Positions 7,818 through 16,346 of a DNA stretch of 64,000 bases are shown here, in pieces (the stretch's first letter is position 1; each line of letters opens with the position of its first letter). Where the stretch lies: contig CAKTIM010000002.1 in assembly GCA_934565795.1 (NCBI GenBank), forward strand, positions 99,917-163,916, in the 5' to 3' direction. A program made the translations under genes and the position numbers. The notes under the pieces are model-generated. The model had not been told where the DNA came from. It did no database searches and saw only the letters and a list, made by a program, of their open reading frames with translations. The stretch is from an uncultured Oscillospiraceae bacterium (lineage in GTDB: Bacteria; Bacillota; Clostridia; Oscillospirales; Oscillospiraceae).

Positions 7818-8459
7818 TTGGAGGAATACCTGGTGCCCACCAGCTGCGCAGAGGCCGAGTTTATTGAGAAAAAATCCCGGTTTATCGGCAGGATCTGGCC
7901 GGTGGAGACGGAGGAAGAGGCGCTTTCCAGAATCCAGGAGATGAAAAAGCAGCACTACGACGCCACCCACAACTGCTGGGCCTATATCATCCACGGCGGC
8001 GCGGTTCGCTTTTCCGATGATGGGGAGCCGGGGGGTACGGCAGGAATGCCCATGCTCCAGGTGCTCCAGCGGGAGGGGCTGAATAATGTCGTCTGCGTGG
8101 TCACCCGGTATTTCGGCGGTATACTTCTCGGTGCAGGCGGTCTGGTGCGCGCCTACACCAGGGGTGCAAAAATTGCGGTGGATGCCGCCGGAAAATCCAT
8201 GAAGCGGGTCTGGACGGTGCTGTATGTGCCCTGTCCCTATTCCTTTTACGAGCGGGTGAAGCTGGAAATTGAAGCCTTCGACGGAATCCTGCGCAGCACG
8301 GACTTCGGTGCAGAGGTGGATATGGAAATCCTGTTCCCGCAGGCCAATGCACAGCCGTTTTTAGACCGTCTGACCGACCTCACCTCCGGCACCGTGGAGG
8401 GCATGGAGACGGGGCAGGAATATCGGGCGATGCCAATTCGTAAGGAGGAAGTAACATGA
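7818..8459 (+). CDS. YigZ/IMPACT family protein (UPF0029)
   Basis: A 213-residue protein of the YigZ family, related to eukaryotic IMPACT. The signature RFSDDGEPGGTAG is at about residues 69-81, followed by the conserved VVTRYFGGILLGAGGLVRAY block and a C-terminal ferredoxin-like domain. The bacterial role is not settled; a link to translation or RNA binding is proposed for the family. The start is a TTG with AAAGGAG upstream, inside the end of hflX. Its stop overlaps the next gene's start as ATGA, so the two are translationally coupled. Confidence 0.88.
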   Translation: MEEYLVPTSCAEAEFIEKKSRFIGRIWPVETEEEALSRIQEMKKQHYDATHNCWAYIIHGGAVRFSDDGEPGGTAGMPMLQVLQREGLNNVVCVVTRYFGGILLGAGGLVRAYTRGAKIAVDAAGKSMKRVWTVLYVPCPYSFYERVKLEIEAFDGILRSTDFGAEVDMEILFPQANAQPFLDRLTDLTSGTVEGMETGQEYRAMPIRKEEVT

Positions 8460-9469
8460 CAGTACGAGAAGAGCTGGAATATCAGGAGCACCGCAGGCTG
8501 AATCCACTAGCCGCCTTTGCCGACCAAAGCTCAGGCCGCCCTAGGCCGGAGGAGCCCTCGGACAACGATGTGCGCACCAGCTTTCAGCGGGACAACGACC
8601 GCATTGTGCACTGCAAGGCTTTCCGCCGCCTGATGCACAAGACCCAGGTGTTCCTCCGTCCGGAGGGGGATCACTACCGTACCCGCATGACGCACACGCT
8701 GGAGGTTACGCGGATCGCCCGCACCATGACAAGAGCCTTGGGCCTGAACGAGGATCTAGCCGAGGCCATCGCCATGGGGCATGACCTGGGGCATACGCCC
8801 TTTGGCCATGCCGGTGAGGCGGCGCTGTCCGGCTGCATCGGAAAGCCCTTCCGGCACAATGAGCAGAGCCTTCGGGTGGTGGACTATCTGGAAAACGATG
8901 GCCGGGGCCTGAACCTGACCAACGAGGTGCGTATGGGTATTCTGGGGCATACGGGAGATTATATTCCCGAAACCCTGGAGGGGCAGATCGTCCGGCGCTC
9001 GGATCAGATCGCCTACGTCAACCATGATATTGACGACGCCATCCGCGCCGGTATCCTCAGTGAAAGCGATCTGCCCAAGGATATTCTGGCCATCCTGGGC
9101 AATTCCCACAAGGAGCGGATCAATACCCTGGTGTGCGACCTGATCTTCACCTCCCGGGAGGCGGGAGCCATCTGCCTGACACCCACGGTGGACACGGCGC
9201 TGAAGGATCTTCGCAGCTTTATGTTTGACCATGTCTACCGCAACCCGGTTGCCAAGGGGGAGGAGAGCAAGGCAAAGACCATGCTCCAGCAGCTGTTTGA
9301 ATATTACATTGCCCACCCGGAGTCCCTGCCGGCGGATTTCCAGCCCCAGCTCAGCTTTGACGGCATGGAGCGGATCGTCTGCGACTACATTGCGGGCATG
9401 ACGGATAATTACGCAGTAAATAAATTTAACGAGATTTTCGTCCCGGCAGGGTGGAATATCCGGGGATAG
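8456..9469 (+). CDS. dGTPase-like HD-domain nucleotide triphosphohydrolase
   Basis: A 337-residue protein of the dGTP triphosphohydrolase-like family, which removes tripolyphosphate from deoxynucleoside triphosphates. The HD metal site is visible: RRLMHKTQVF, HTLEVTRIARTM, then GHDLGHTPFGHAGE, and the later DQIAYVNHDIDDA with the final Asp ligand. Its length matches the shorter Firmicute subfamily, whose substrate preference varies. It lies directly before dnaG, an order common in Clostridia, and shares an ATGA junction with yigZ. Confidence 0.92.
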   Translation: MTVREELEYQEHRRLNPLAAFADQSSGRPRPEEPSDNDVRTSFQRDNDRIVHCKAFRRLMHKTQVFLRPEGDHYRTRMTHTLEVTRIARTMTRALGLNEDLAEAIAMGHDLGHTPFGHAGEAALSGCIGKPFRHNEQSLRVVDYLENDGRGLNLTNEVRMGILGHTGDYIPETLEGQIVRRSDQIAYVNHDIDDAIRAGILSESDLPKDILAILGNSHKERINTLVCDLIFTSREAGAICLTPTVDTALKDLRSFMFDHVYRNPVAKGEESKAKTMLQQLFEYYIAHPESLPADFQPQLSFDGMERIVCDYIAGMTDNYAVNKFNEIFVPAGWNIRG

Positions 9470-9553
9470 TGTGATACAATATCAGTAGGGCAGTTGCGCC
9501 TGTGAACCGCAGCGAAGCCTTTAAAATGGACAAAAGGAGAGGAGGCGGAATGT

Positions 9554-11302
9554 ATGGCGTTTCCACCGTCGTTTCTGGCGGAGCTTGCCGCACGCAATCC
9601 CATTGAGGATGTGGTGGGGCAGTATGTGAATCTGCGCCGTTCCGGCTCCAATCTGTTTGGCCTGTGCCCGTTTCACGGCGAAAAGACGGCGTCATTCTCC
9701 GTTTCGCCGGACAAGGGGATTTTCTATTGCTTCGGCTGCCACAAGGGCGGCAGCGTTATCAACTTTGAGATGGAGATCGAGGGACTGAGCTACCCGGATG
9801 CCGTCCGAGCCCTGGCCAAACGCGCCGGGATGGAGGTGCCGGAGGACGAGCAGTACCAGAACCGTTATCGCCTGCAGGAGCGATTGTGGGCGCTGTCCAA
9901 GGAGGCGGCCCGGTTCTTCAACGCCCAGCTCTATACCCCAGCCGGGGCAGAGGGCCTTGCCTATGCCCAGAAGCGAGGCATGCCCAAGTCCACCCTGACC
10001 AAGTTTGGCATCGGCTTTGCGCCGGATTCCTGGTCGGTGCTGTGCGACGCCATGCGGGAGAAGGGCTATACCGATGAAGAGCTGAAGGGTGCGGGGCTGG
10101 CATCCGTCTCCCAGAAAAACGACCACATTTACGATCGCTTCCGCAACCGCCTGATGTTTCCCATCATTGATATCCGCGGAAATGTCATCGGCTTCGGCGG
10201 GCGTGTAATGGATAATTCCACACCCAAGTACCTAAATTCGCCTGAGACGGTAATTTTCAATAAGCGCAAGAATCTGTTTGCTCTGAACCTGGCCAAGAAA
10301 AGCAAGCTGGGCTATATGATCCTGGTGGAGGGCTATATGGATGCGGTAGCGCTGCATCAGTATGGCTTTGATTGCGCGGTGGCGTCCCTGGGCACCTCAC
10401 TGACGGAGGAGCACGCCGCGCTCCTGTCCCGCTATACCGAGCAGGTGATGCTGATCTACGATGGGGACGAGGCGGGGCAGAATGCCACCAAGCGGGCCAT
10501 TCCCATGCTGGAAAAGGCGGGCTTGCAGGTGAAGGTGCTGCAAATGCGGGACGCCAAAGACCCGGATGAATTCCTGAAAAAATTTGGAGCCGACCGCTTC
10601 CGCCTGCTGCTGGAGGAGTCCTCCAACCGCGTGGAATATCAACTCCGCGCCATTCAGAAAAAGTACGATTTAAAAGAGGACGACCAGCGGATCCAGTTCA
10701 TTTCCGAGGCGGCGGAGTTTGTCAGCACCCTGGGAAATGCCGTTTCCCGGGAAATATACGGCGGGCGGGTGGCCGAGGCGGCCGGGATCACGCCGGAGTC
10801 CATGAAGATTGAGGTGGACAAGGCGTTTAAGCGCCGGATTGTCCGTGAAAAGAAAAAGCAGGAGCGGATCGATCTTTCTCCGGCTATGGCCCTGCAGCCC
10901 AAGGACAGAAGCATCCGCTATGACAATATCAAGTCTGCCGTGGCAGAGGAAAGCGTCATTGCCATGATCCTGCGGGAGCCTGCCTTGATCGATGGGTGCA
11001 GGGAGCTTAAGCCGGATTGCTTTTCCTCCGCGATTCTGGGTCGGGCCTTTGAGCAGCTGTGCAAGGCCTACGCCGACGGATGCGAGGCGACGTTGGCCTC
11101 GTTGACGGATTTTAATTCGGAGGAAATGGCGCATATTGCGCGAATTGTCCAGCGGCATGACGGCCCTGTGTCCGAGCAGGCGCTGGCTGACTGTATCCAT
11201 ACCATCCTTACCGAGCACCAGAGCCAGACCGCCGCAAAGAATAATGATGATCTCCTTGCCTTTCAGCAGCAGCTATTTGCCCGAAAAGGACTAAAAACAT
11301 GA
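9554..11302 (+). CDS. dnaG: DNA primase
   Basis: This 582-residue enzyme makes RNA primers at the replication fork and docks on the DnaB helicase. It has the N-terminal zinc ribbon (CPFHGEKTASFSVS and FYCFGCHKGG, about residues 37-62), the catalytic TOPRIM core with VEGYMDAVALHQYG and IYDGDEAGQNA, and a C-terminal helicase-binding region. A purine-rich AGGAGAGGAGG precedes the ATG. Its TGA overlaps the start of the first sigma-factor gene, which recreates the classical dnaG-rpoD arrangement. Confidence 0.97.
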   Translation: MAFPPSFLAELAARNPIEDVVGQYVNLRRSGSNLFGLCPFHGEKTASFSVSPDKGIFYCFGCHKGGSVINFEMEIEGLSYPDAVRALAKRAGMEVPEDEQYQNRYRLQERLWALSKEAARFFNAQLYTPAGAEGLAYAQKRGMPKSTLTKFGIGFAPDSWSVLCDAMREKGYTDEELKGAGLASVSQKNDHIYDRFRNRLMFPIIDIRGNVIGFGGRVMDNSTPKYLNSPETVIFNKRKNLFALNLAKKSKLGYMILVEGYMDAVALHQYGFDCAVASLGTSLTEEHAALLSRYTEQVMLIYDGDEAGQNATKRAIPMLEKAGLQVKVLQMRDAKDPDEFLKKFGADRFRLLLEESSNRVEYQLRAIQKKYDLKEDDQRIQFISEAAEFVSTLGNAVSREIYGGRVAEAAGITPESMKIEVDKAFKRRIVREKKKQERIDLSPAMALQPKDRSIRYDNIKSAVAEESVIAMILREPALIDGCRELKPDCFSSAILGRAFEQLCKAYADGCEATLASLTDFNSEEMAHIARIVQRHDGPVSEQALADCIHTILTEHQSQTAAKNNDDLLAFQQQLFARKGLKT

Positions 11303-12159
11303 CAGAAGAAATTGAAACAAAGACCGACACCACGCTGGATGATGATATTCACCAGTATCTCAACGAAATCCGGGGAATCCCGCTGCTTACCGCAGAGCAG
11401 GAGCGGGATCTTGCCAAGCGCTGCGCTGCCGGGGATGAGGACGCCATCCGTCAGATGGTAAATTCCAATCTTCGGCTGGTGGTTTATGTGGCGAAGGAAT
11501 ACGCAGGGCGGGGCGTCTCCCTGATGGATTTGATCCAGGAGGGGAGTATCGGCCTGCTTGTCGCGGCTCGCAAATTTGACTACACCAAGGATTTCCGCTT
11601 TTCCACCTATGCGACCAAGTGGATTCGCCAGGGCGTTACCCGGTGCCTGATGAACAACAGCGGCATCATTCGCGTTCCGCTGCATACCGGCGAACGGATT
11701 CGAAAGCTCCAGGCCGTCCGCAGTGCCATGACCCAGGAAACAGGCGTCGAGCCGAGCACACAGGAGCTTGCCCAGAAGATGGGCCTTTCACAGGCCAAGG
11801 TGGAGGAGCTTCTGAGCCTTTCGCCGGATATTTGCTCTCTGGATGCCCTCACCGGGGACAGCGACAGCAGTACCGTCGGCTCCCTCACCGAGGATATCGA
11901 TGCAGTGCAGCCCCAGGAGGAGCTGGTGCGGCAGGAGCTGGAAAAGACCATGCGGGAAATGCTCAGCTCCTTGACCGACCGGCAGCAGCAGATTCTGCGG
12001 CTCCATTTCGGATTGGAGGATGGGGTGGAGCACTCCTTGGAGGAGATCGGGAAAATCCTGGGCATCTCCAAGGAGCGTGTACGCCAAATTGAGCGACAGG
12101 CGATGGACAAGCTGCAAAAGATGGGCACCAGCCTGGGATTGGAGGATTTTCTGGAATGA
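11299..12159 (+). CDS. RNA polymerase sigma-70 family factor (RpoD-like)
   Basis: A 286-residue sigma factor with regions 1.2 to 4.2 and no region 1.1. It has DIHQYLNEIRGIPLL (1.2), NLRLVVYVAKEY and LMDLIQEGSIGLL (2.1-2.2), RFSTYATKWIRQGVTR (2.3-2.4) and an intact 4.2 helix-turn-helix, EEIGKILGISKERVRQIE. One tryptophan of the usual WW pair in region 2.3 is Lys, and the protein is shorter than typical SigA. Position after dnaG with an ATGA overlap suggests it fills the rpoD slot, but whether it is the primary sigma cannot be decided here. Confidence 0.88.
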   Translation: MTEEIETKTDTTLDDDIHQYLNEIRGIPLLTAEQERDLAKRCAAGDEDAIRQMVNSNLRLVVYVAKEYAGRGVSLMDLIQEGSIGLLVAARKFDYTKDFRFSTYATKWIRQGVTRCLMNNSGIIRVPLHTGERIRKLQAVRSAMTQETGVEPSTQELAQKMGLSQAKVEELLSLSPDICSLDALTGDSDSSTVGSLTEDIDAVQPQEELVRQELEKTMREMLSSLTDRQQQILRLHFGLEDGVEHSLEEIGKILGISKERVRQIERQAMDKLQKMGTSLGLEDFLE

Positions 12160-13190
12160 GTGAATTCCTGTTTGACCAAAGCCCCTGGGAGGCATATCTG
12201 AATTCATGCAGAAGCGGCACCTCCGTCTCCGCCTGGAATTTGATTTCCATGCTGGAAAATGAGGACGACGAGGCGGTTGAGGATGCCTTTGCCCTGCTGG
12301 CAGACAGGCAGCTGGAATTGGATGTTTCGACGCTCCCGTCTCTGGAAGCGGGCGGGCAAACCGCTCAGCGGCTGAAGCAGGAGGCGGAGTATGTTCGCGG
12401 CGGCCTGCGCACCTCCGATATGGAGGAAAGCGATCCGCTGCGGCTTTACCTGGAGGAAATTGCCGGGACGCCTGCCTTTGGGGATGATCGGCTTTTGTCT
12501 GAGCAGCTTCTTTCCGGCGACGGGAGAGCGGCAGAGCGGCTGGCCAACCTGGGTCTGAGCCGGGTGATCGAAATTGCCTGTGAGCAGGCCGGGAAAATGG
12601 TGCTGCTGATGGATCTGATCCAGGAGGGCAACATCGGCCTGTGGGAGGCAATTCAGAGCTACTCCGGGGGGAATTATGATGCCCACCGGGATCGCCTGAT
12701 CCGCAATGCCATATATAAGGCAATGGTTTTGCAGGCCCGCAGCAATGGGGTCAGCCAGAAAATGCGCCAATCCCTCCAGCGCTACCAGAGCGCGGACGAG
12801 GCGCTGCTGGCGGAGCTGGGGCGTAATCCCACGCTGGAGGAAATCGCCGCCAGAATGAATATCAGCCCCGAGCAGGCGCAGACCATTCAGAAGACCATGG
12901 CGGATATTCTCCTGCTCCAGCAGGCGGAAAAGCTGACGCAGCCCAAGGAGGAAACCCCGGAGGATGAGCTGGCCGTGGAGGATACCGCGTATTTTCAGAT
13001 GCGCCAGCGCATCAGTGACCTGCTGTCTCAGCTGGATGATAAGGATGCCCAGATTCTGACCATGCGCTTTGGCCTGGATAAGGGCCTGCCCTTGAGCGCT
13101 GAGGAGGTTGGCAAGGCGCTGGGGCTGACTGTGGGCGAGGTCTCTGCAAGAGAGGCCGCCGCCCTGGCAAAGCTGCGGGCGGAGCAATAG
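12156..13190 (+). CDS. Degenerate sigma-70-like protein, tandem paralogue
   Basis: A 344-residue protein starting inside the stop of the first sigma gene (ATGA). After ~90 unique acidic residues it has DPLRLYLEEIAGTP (like region 1.2), LLMDLIQEGNIGLWEAI (region 2.2) and a C-terminal ILTMRFGLDKGLPLSAEEVG (region 4). The DNA-contacting parts are eroded: the STYAxWWIRQ segment reads DRLIRNAIYKAM, and the last helix reads TVGEVSAREAAALAKL instead of the usual RERIRQIE. It may bind core RNA polymerase yet read a different promoter, or modulate its neighbour. Homology is clear, function unknown. Confidence 0.78.
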   Translation: MSEFLFDQSPWEAYLNSCRSGTSVSAWNLISMLENEDDEAVEDAFALLADRQLELDVSTLPSLEAGGQTAQRLKQEAEYVRGGLRTSDMEESDPLRLYLEEIAGTPAFGDDRLLSEQLLSGDGRAAERLANLGLSRVIEIACEQAGKMVLLMDLIQEGNIGLWEAIQSYSGGNYDAHRDRLIRNAIYKAMVLQARSNGVSQKMRQSLQRYQSADEALLAELGRNPTLEEIAARMNISPEQAQTIQKTMADILLLQQAEKLTQPKEETPEDELAVEDTAYFQMRQRISDLLSQLDDKDAQILTMRFGLDKGLPLSAEEVGKALGLTVGEVSAREAAALAKLRAEQ

Positions 13191-13268
13191 CGTGCCTGCG
13201 GGTAAGGACTTTGCAAGCCTGCGATACCGCTTCTGGCGGCATTACCATAAAGAAAAAGGATGATTACA

Positions 13269-13946
13269 ATGAAAACAATCTCCGTTGCCATTGACGGCCC
13301 CGCAGGTGCAGGGAAGAGTACCATTGCCCGCCGCCTTGCGGAGGAGCTGGGCTATCGCTATGTGGATACCGGGGCCATCTACCGCACCGTGGCATATTTT
13401 ATGGATCTGTGGGGCGTCAGCCCCAAGGATGTGGATGGCGTGAGCCGCTACATCGACGAGCTAACGGTGGCCATCGAGTATGATGAAAACGATGTGCAGC
13501 ACATGCTGATGAACGGCATGGACGTTACCAACGATATCCGCACCCAGGATATTTCTCAGAAGGCAAGCCTGATTTCTGCCCACGCCTGTGTGCGGGAAAT
13601 GCTGCTGGATATGCAGCGGGAGGTGGCCCAGAAGTATAACGTGATCATGGATGGCCGGGACATCGGCACCGTGGTGCTTCCCAAGGCAACCGTCAAGATT
13701 TTCCTGACCGCCTCTGCGGAGATTCGTGCAAAGCGGCGCTGCGACGAGCTGAATGCCAAGGGCCAGAAGGCGAACTATGCCACGGTGCTCAAGGAGATCC
13801 AGCAGCGGGATTATCAGGATTCCCACCGGGAGATTGCTCCGCTGAAAATGGCCAGGGACAGTATCAAGGTGGATACGACGGATATGACCATTGACGAGGC
13901 GGTGGCACAAATCAAGCAGATCATCGCCGGAAAGGTTTCCGCATGA
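13269..13946 (+). CDS. cmk: Cytidylate kinase
   Basis: This 225-residue kinase phosphorylates CMP and dCMP, feeding CTP and dCTP pools. It begins KTISVAIDGPAGAGKST with a P-loop, followed by YVDTGAIYR and the MDGRDIGTVVLPKA segment of the CMP-binding family. The ATG at 13269 is preferred over 13260 because AAAAGGA then sits eight bases upstream and the length fits the family. Its TGA overlaps the start of ispH-rpsA. The pairing of cmk with S1 or IspH genes is widely conserved. Confidence 0.95.
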   Translation: MKTISVAIDGPAGAGKSTIARRLAEELGYRYVDTGAIYRTVAYFMDLWGVSPKDVDGVSRYIDELTVAIEYDENDVQHMLMNGMDVTNDIRTQDISQKASLISAHACVREMLLDMQREVAQKYNVIMDGRDIGTVVLPKATVKIFLTASAEIRAKRRCDELNAKGQKANYATVLKEIQQRDYQDSHREIAPLKMARDSIKVDTTDMTIDEAVAQIKQIIAGKVSA

Positions 13947-15880
13947 ACGTCACGGTAGCCAAAAGCGCCGGCTTCTGCTTCGGCGTGAGCCGGGCGGTGG
14001 AGCTGGTGGAGAGCGCGGCAGGGCAGGGGGGCAGAACCTTTACGCTGGGGCCGATCATCCACAACCGTCATGTGGTGGAGCGTTTTGAAAAAATGGGTGT
14101 CCGGGTGATCGGGCAGCCGGAGGAAGCGTCCCCCGGCGATACGGTGATCATCCGCTCCCACGGCGTGAGCCGGGACGTATATAAAAGGCTGGAGGCGCGG
14201 GGCGCGGCGATCATTGACGCGACCTGCCCGTTTGTAAAGCGGATTCACAAGATCGTCTCTCAGGCTGAGAAAGAGGGCAAGCTTCCCATCATCATTGGCA
14301 CTCCTACTCACCCAGAGGTAGAGGGAATCGCCGGGTGGTGCGGCCGCTGCAAGGTGTTTGCAGACGTGGAGTCCCTGGAAAAATGGGTGCAGGAAGAGGC
14401 CGTCCCGGCGGATTTGCCAGTTTGTATGGTTTCACAGACCACGTCCACAGAATTTTTGTGGAAAAAATGCGTTCAATTTGCAAAAAAACAGTTTACTTAC
14501 TTGCAAACATTTGATACAATATGTAGAGCAACAGAGTGTAGGCAAAGGGAAGCATCCGAACTAAGTCAAAGATGTGAAGCAATGGTCGTTGTAGGAGATC
14601 TCAAAAGTTCCAACACAGGCCGTCTTGCGATGATTTGCCGGGAGCACTGCGATAAGGTCGTTCTGGTGGACAATGCGTCCGAGCTGAGGTCGGAGGATTT
14701 TCGCGGTGTATCTGATGTTGGAATCACTGCTGGTGCGTCGACACCGGCGTGGATTATAAAGGAGGTCAACAAGACTATGAGCGAAACTACCAATGTTGAG
14801 GCTGTGCAGGAGGAGAATTTTGCCGAGCTTCTCGAGCAGTCCATCAAAACTTTAAATACAGGAGATAAGGTTGTTGGAACCGTTACCGGAATCGGTAATA
14901 CTGAGGTTCAGGTCGATCTGGGCACCAAGCATGCCGGTTACATTCCTTATGACGAAGTCAGCACCGATTCTTCTGTAAAGCCCGAGGATGTGTTGAAGGT
15001 CGGCGACGAGATCGAGGTTTTCGTCGTCCGCGTCAACGATCAGGAGGGCACCGTGCAGCTGTCCAAGAAGAAGCTGGACGGCCTGAAGGTTTGGGATGAT
15101 ATGGCCAAGTACGTGGAGGATAAGACCACCATCGACGCCGTCATTACCGAAGAGAACAAGGGCGGCCTGGTCGCCAATGTGAAGGGCGTCCGGGTGTTCA
15201 TCCCCGCTTCCCAGTCCGGCATTGCCAAGGGCGGCGACATGGCTTCCATGGTCGGCAAGCCCGTGCAGCTGAAGATCACCGAGGTCAACCGTGCTCGCCG
15301 CCGTGCCATCGGCTCCATCCGCGCCGTCACCTCCGAGCAGCGCAAGGCCGCTCAGGAGAAGATCTGGAGCGAGATCGAGGTTGGCAAGAAATACCACGGT
15401 ACCGTGAAGTCCCTGACTTCCTATGGCGCTTTCGTGGACATCGGCGGTGTGGACGGCATGGTTCACGTTTCCGAGCTGAGCTGGAACCGCATCAAGACTC
15501 CCGCCGATGTGGTGAAGGTTGGCGACGAGATCGATGTGTACGTCATTTCTTTCGATCCTGAGAAGCACAAGATTTCCCTGGGCTACAAGACCGACGAGAT
15601 GAACCCCTGGAATCAGTTCATGAGCAAGTACAGCGTGGGCGACGTGGTCGAGGCCAAGGTCGTCAAGTTGATGACCTTTGGTGCGTTCGCCGAGATCCTG
15701 CCCGGTGTGGACGGCCTGATTCACATTTCCCAGATTTCCGACCGCCGCATTGGCAAGCCTGAGGACGTTCTGTCCGAGGGTCAGGTGGTGCAGGTGAAGA
15801 TCACCGACATTGCCGAGAACAAGCGTATTTCTCTGTCCATCCGTGCTCTGCTGGAGCAGGACCCCGAGGATGCCGAGTAA
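13943..15880 (+). CDS. IspH (HMBPP reductase) fused to four S1 RNA-binding domains
   Basis: A 645-residue fusion. Residues 1-275 are 4-hydroxy-3-methylbut-2-enyl diphosphate reductase, the last step of the MEP isoprenoid pathway. The three 4Fe-4S cysteines are visible in GFCFGV, DATCP and TICRATECRQ. Residues ~290-645 hold four S1 domains ending in VDGLIHISQISDRR and EDPEDAE-like acidic residues, matching ribosomal protein S1. Such fusions are known in Clostridia. The junction contains a perfect internal SD and an in-frame ATG, and codons near 14440-14640 are unusually AT-rich and include a promoter-like site. It overlaps cmk by ATGA and ends at a strong terminator. Confidence 0.95.
   Translation: MNVTVAKSAGFCFGVSRAVELVESAAGQGGRTFTLGPIIHNRHVVERFEKMGVRVIGQPEEASPGDTVIIRSHGVSRDVYKRLEARGAAIIDATCPFVKRIHKIVSQAEKEGKLPIIIGTPTHPEVEGIAGWCGRCKVFADVESLEKWVQEEAVPADLPVCMVSQTTSTEFLWKKCVQFAKKQFTYLQTFDTICRATECRQREASELSQRCEAMVVVGDLKSSNTGRLAMICREHCDKVVLVDNASELRSEDFRGVSDVGITAGASTPAWIIKEVNKTMSETTNVEAVQEENFAELLEQSIKTLNTGDKVVGTVTGIGNTEVQVDLGTKHAGYIPYDEVSTDSSVKPEDVLKVGDEIEVFVVRVNDQEGTVQLSKKKLDGLKVWDDMAKYVEDKTTIDAVITEENKGGLVANVKGVRVFIPASQSGIAKGGDMASMVGKPVQLKITEVNRARRRAIGSIRAVTSEQRKAAQEKIWSEIEVGKKYHGTVKSLTSYGAFVDIGGVDGMVHVSELSWNRIKTPADVVKVGDEIDVYVISFDPEKHKISLGYKTDEMNPWNQFMSKYSVGDVVEAKVVKLMTFGAFAEILPGVDGLIHISQISDRRIGKPEDVLSEGQVVQVKITDIAENKRISLSIRALLEQDPEDAE
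14492..14520 (+). promoter_or_regulatory. Candidate promoter inside the ispH coding part
   Basis: TTTACT (14492-14497) and TACAAT (14515-14520) are 17 bp apart, with a TG one base before the -10 (extended -10). It lies in a locally AT-rich stretch about 260 bp before the internal start of the S1 module. Confidence 0.5.
14758..14779 (+). promoter_or_regulatory. Internal ribosome site and ATG for a separate S1 protein
   Basis: AAAGGAGGT (14758-14766) is a full anti-SD match, ten bases before an in-frame ATG (14777-14779). This ATG is codon 279 of the fusion and opens MSETTNVEAVQEE, a natural S1 N-terminus. A 367-residue S1 protein with four S1 domains would result. Confidence 0.65.
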
Positions 15881-15890
15881 TAGACCGTTG

Positions 15891-15925
15891 AAAAACCGGG
15901 GCAGTATTTCTGCCTCGGTTTTTTA
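15891..15925 (+). terminator. Intrinsic terminator of the cmk / ispH-rpsA unit
   Basis: AAAAACCGGGGCAG pairs with CTGCCTCGGTTTTTT around a five-base loop, with one G-T wobble, and ends in six Ts. Confidence 0.92.
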
Positions 15926-15928
15926 TAG

Positions 15929-16016
15929 GGCAGCGCCGCGCCTTTTTCCCGGCTTTGCATCCGCCGGACGGGCGCAGGGCTTCGTGGTGATCCGAAGATG
16001 GTTTCGCGGTGCTGCC
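15929..16016. repeat. Inverted-repeat segment of unknown role
   Basis: GGCAGCGCCGCG (15929-15940) is matched by CGCGGTGCTGCC (16005-16016) with one mismatch, giving an 88-bp imperfect palindrome between a terminator and the Dabb gene. The interior is GC-rich with shorter inverted pieces. It does not resemble the repeat family at 6.3 kb. Confidence 0.4.
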
Positions 16017-16052
16017 GCAGCTTTTTAATTACACAGAAAGTGAGGATTTATC

Positions 16053-16334
16053 ATGGTTAAGCACATTGTTTTGTATAATCTGAAGGAGGGCGTCGAAAAG
16101 GAGCCGACCGTGAAGATGATCGCCTCTGTCCTGGAGCCGCTGGTGGGCAAAATCCCCGGCCTGCTTCACCTGGAAATTCGCCAGACCTATAATGGCATGG
16201 ATTACGCCCTCTATTCGGAGTTTGAGAGCAAGGAGGCGCTTGCCGCCTACGCTGTCCATCCCCTTCACCTGGAGGCAAAGAAGCATTTCTTCCACCTGCT
16301 CGGCAGCCGCGTGGCCGCCGATTATGAAGCCTGA
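16053..16334 (+). CDS. Dabb-family (stress-responsive alpha/beta barrel) protein
   Basis: A 93-residue protein with the Dabb ferredoxin-like fold, usually a dimer. It starts MVKHIVLYNLKEG and contains GLLHLEIRQTYNGMDYALYSEF and a HPLHLEAKK motif with the family's conserved His residues. Family members have diverse or unknown roles, so no reaction is assigned. AAAGTGAGG lies upstream of the ATG. It sits 12 bp before the ACT-domain gene and is probably co-transcribed with it and the UPF0210 gene. Confidence 0.82.
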   Translation: MVKHIVLYNLKEGVEKEPTVKMIASVLEPLVGKIPGLLHLEIRQTYNGMDYALYSEFESKEALAAYAVHPLHLEAKKHFFHLLGSRVAADYEA

Positions 16335-16346
16335 GGAGAATGGCGC

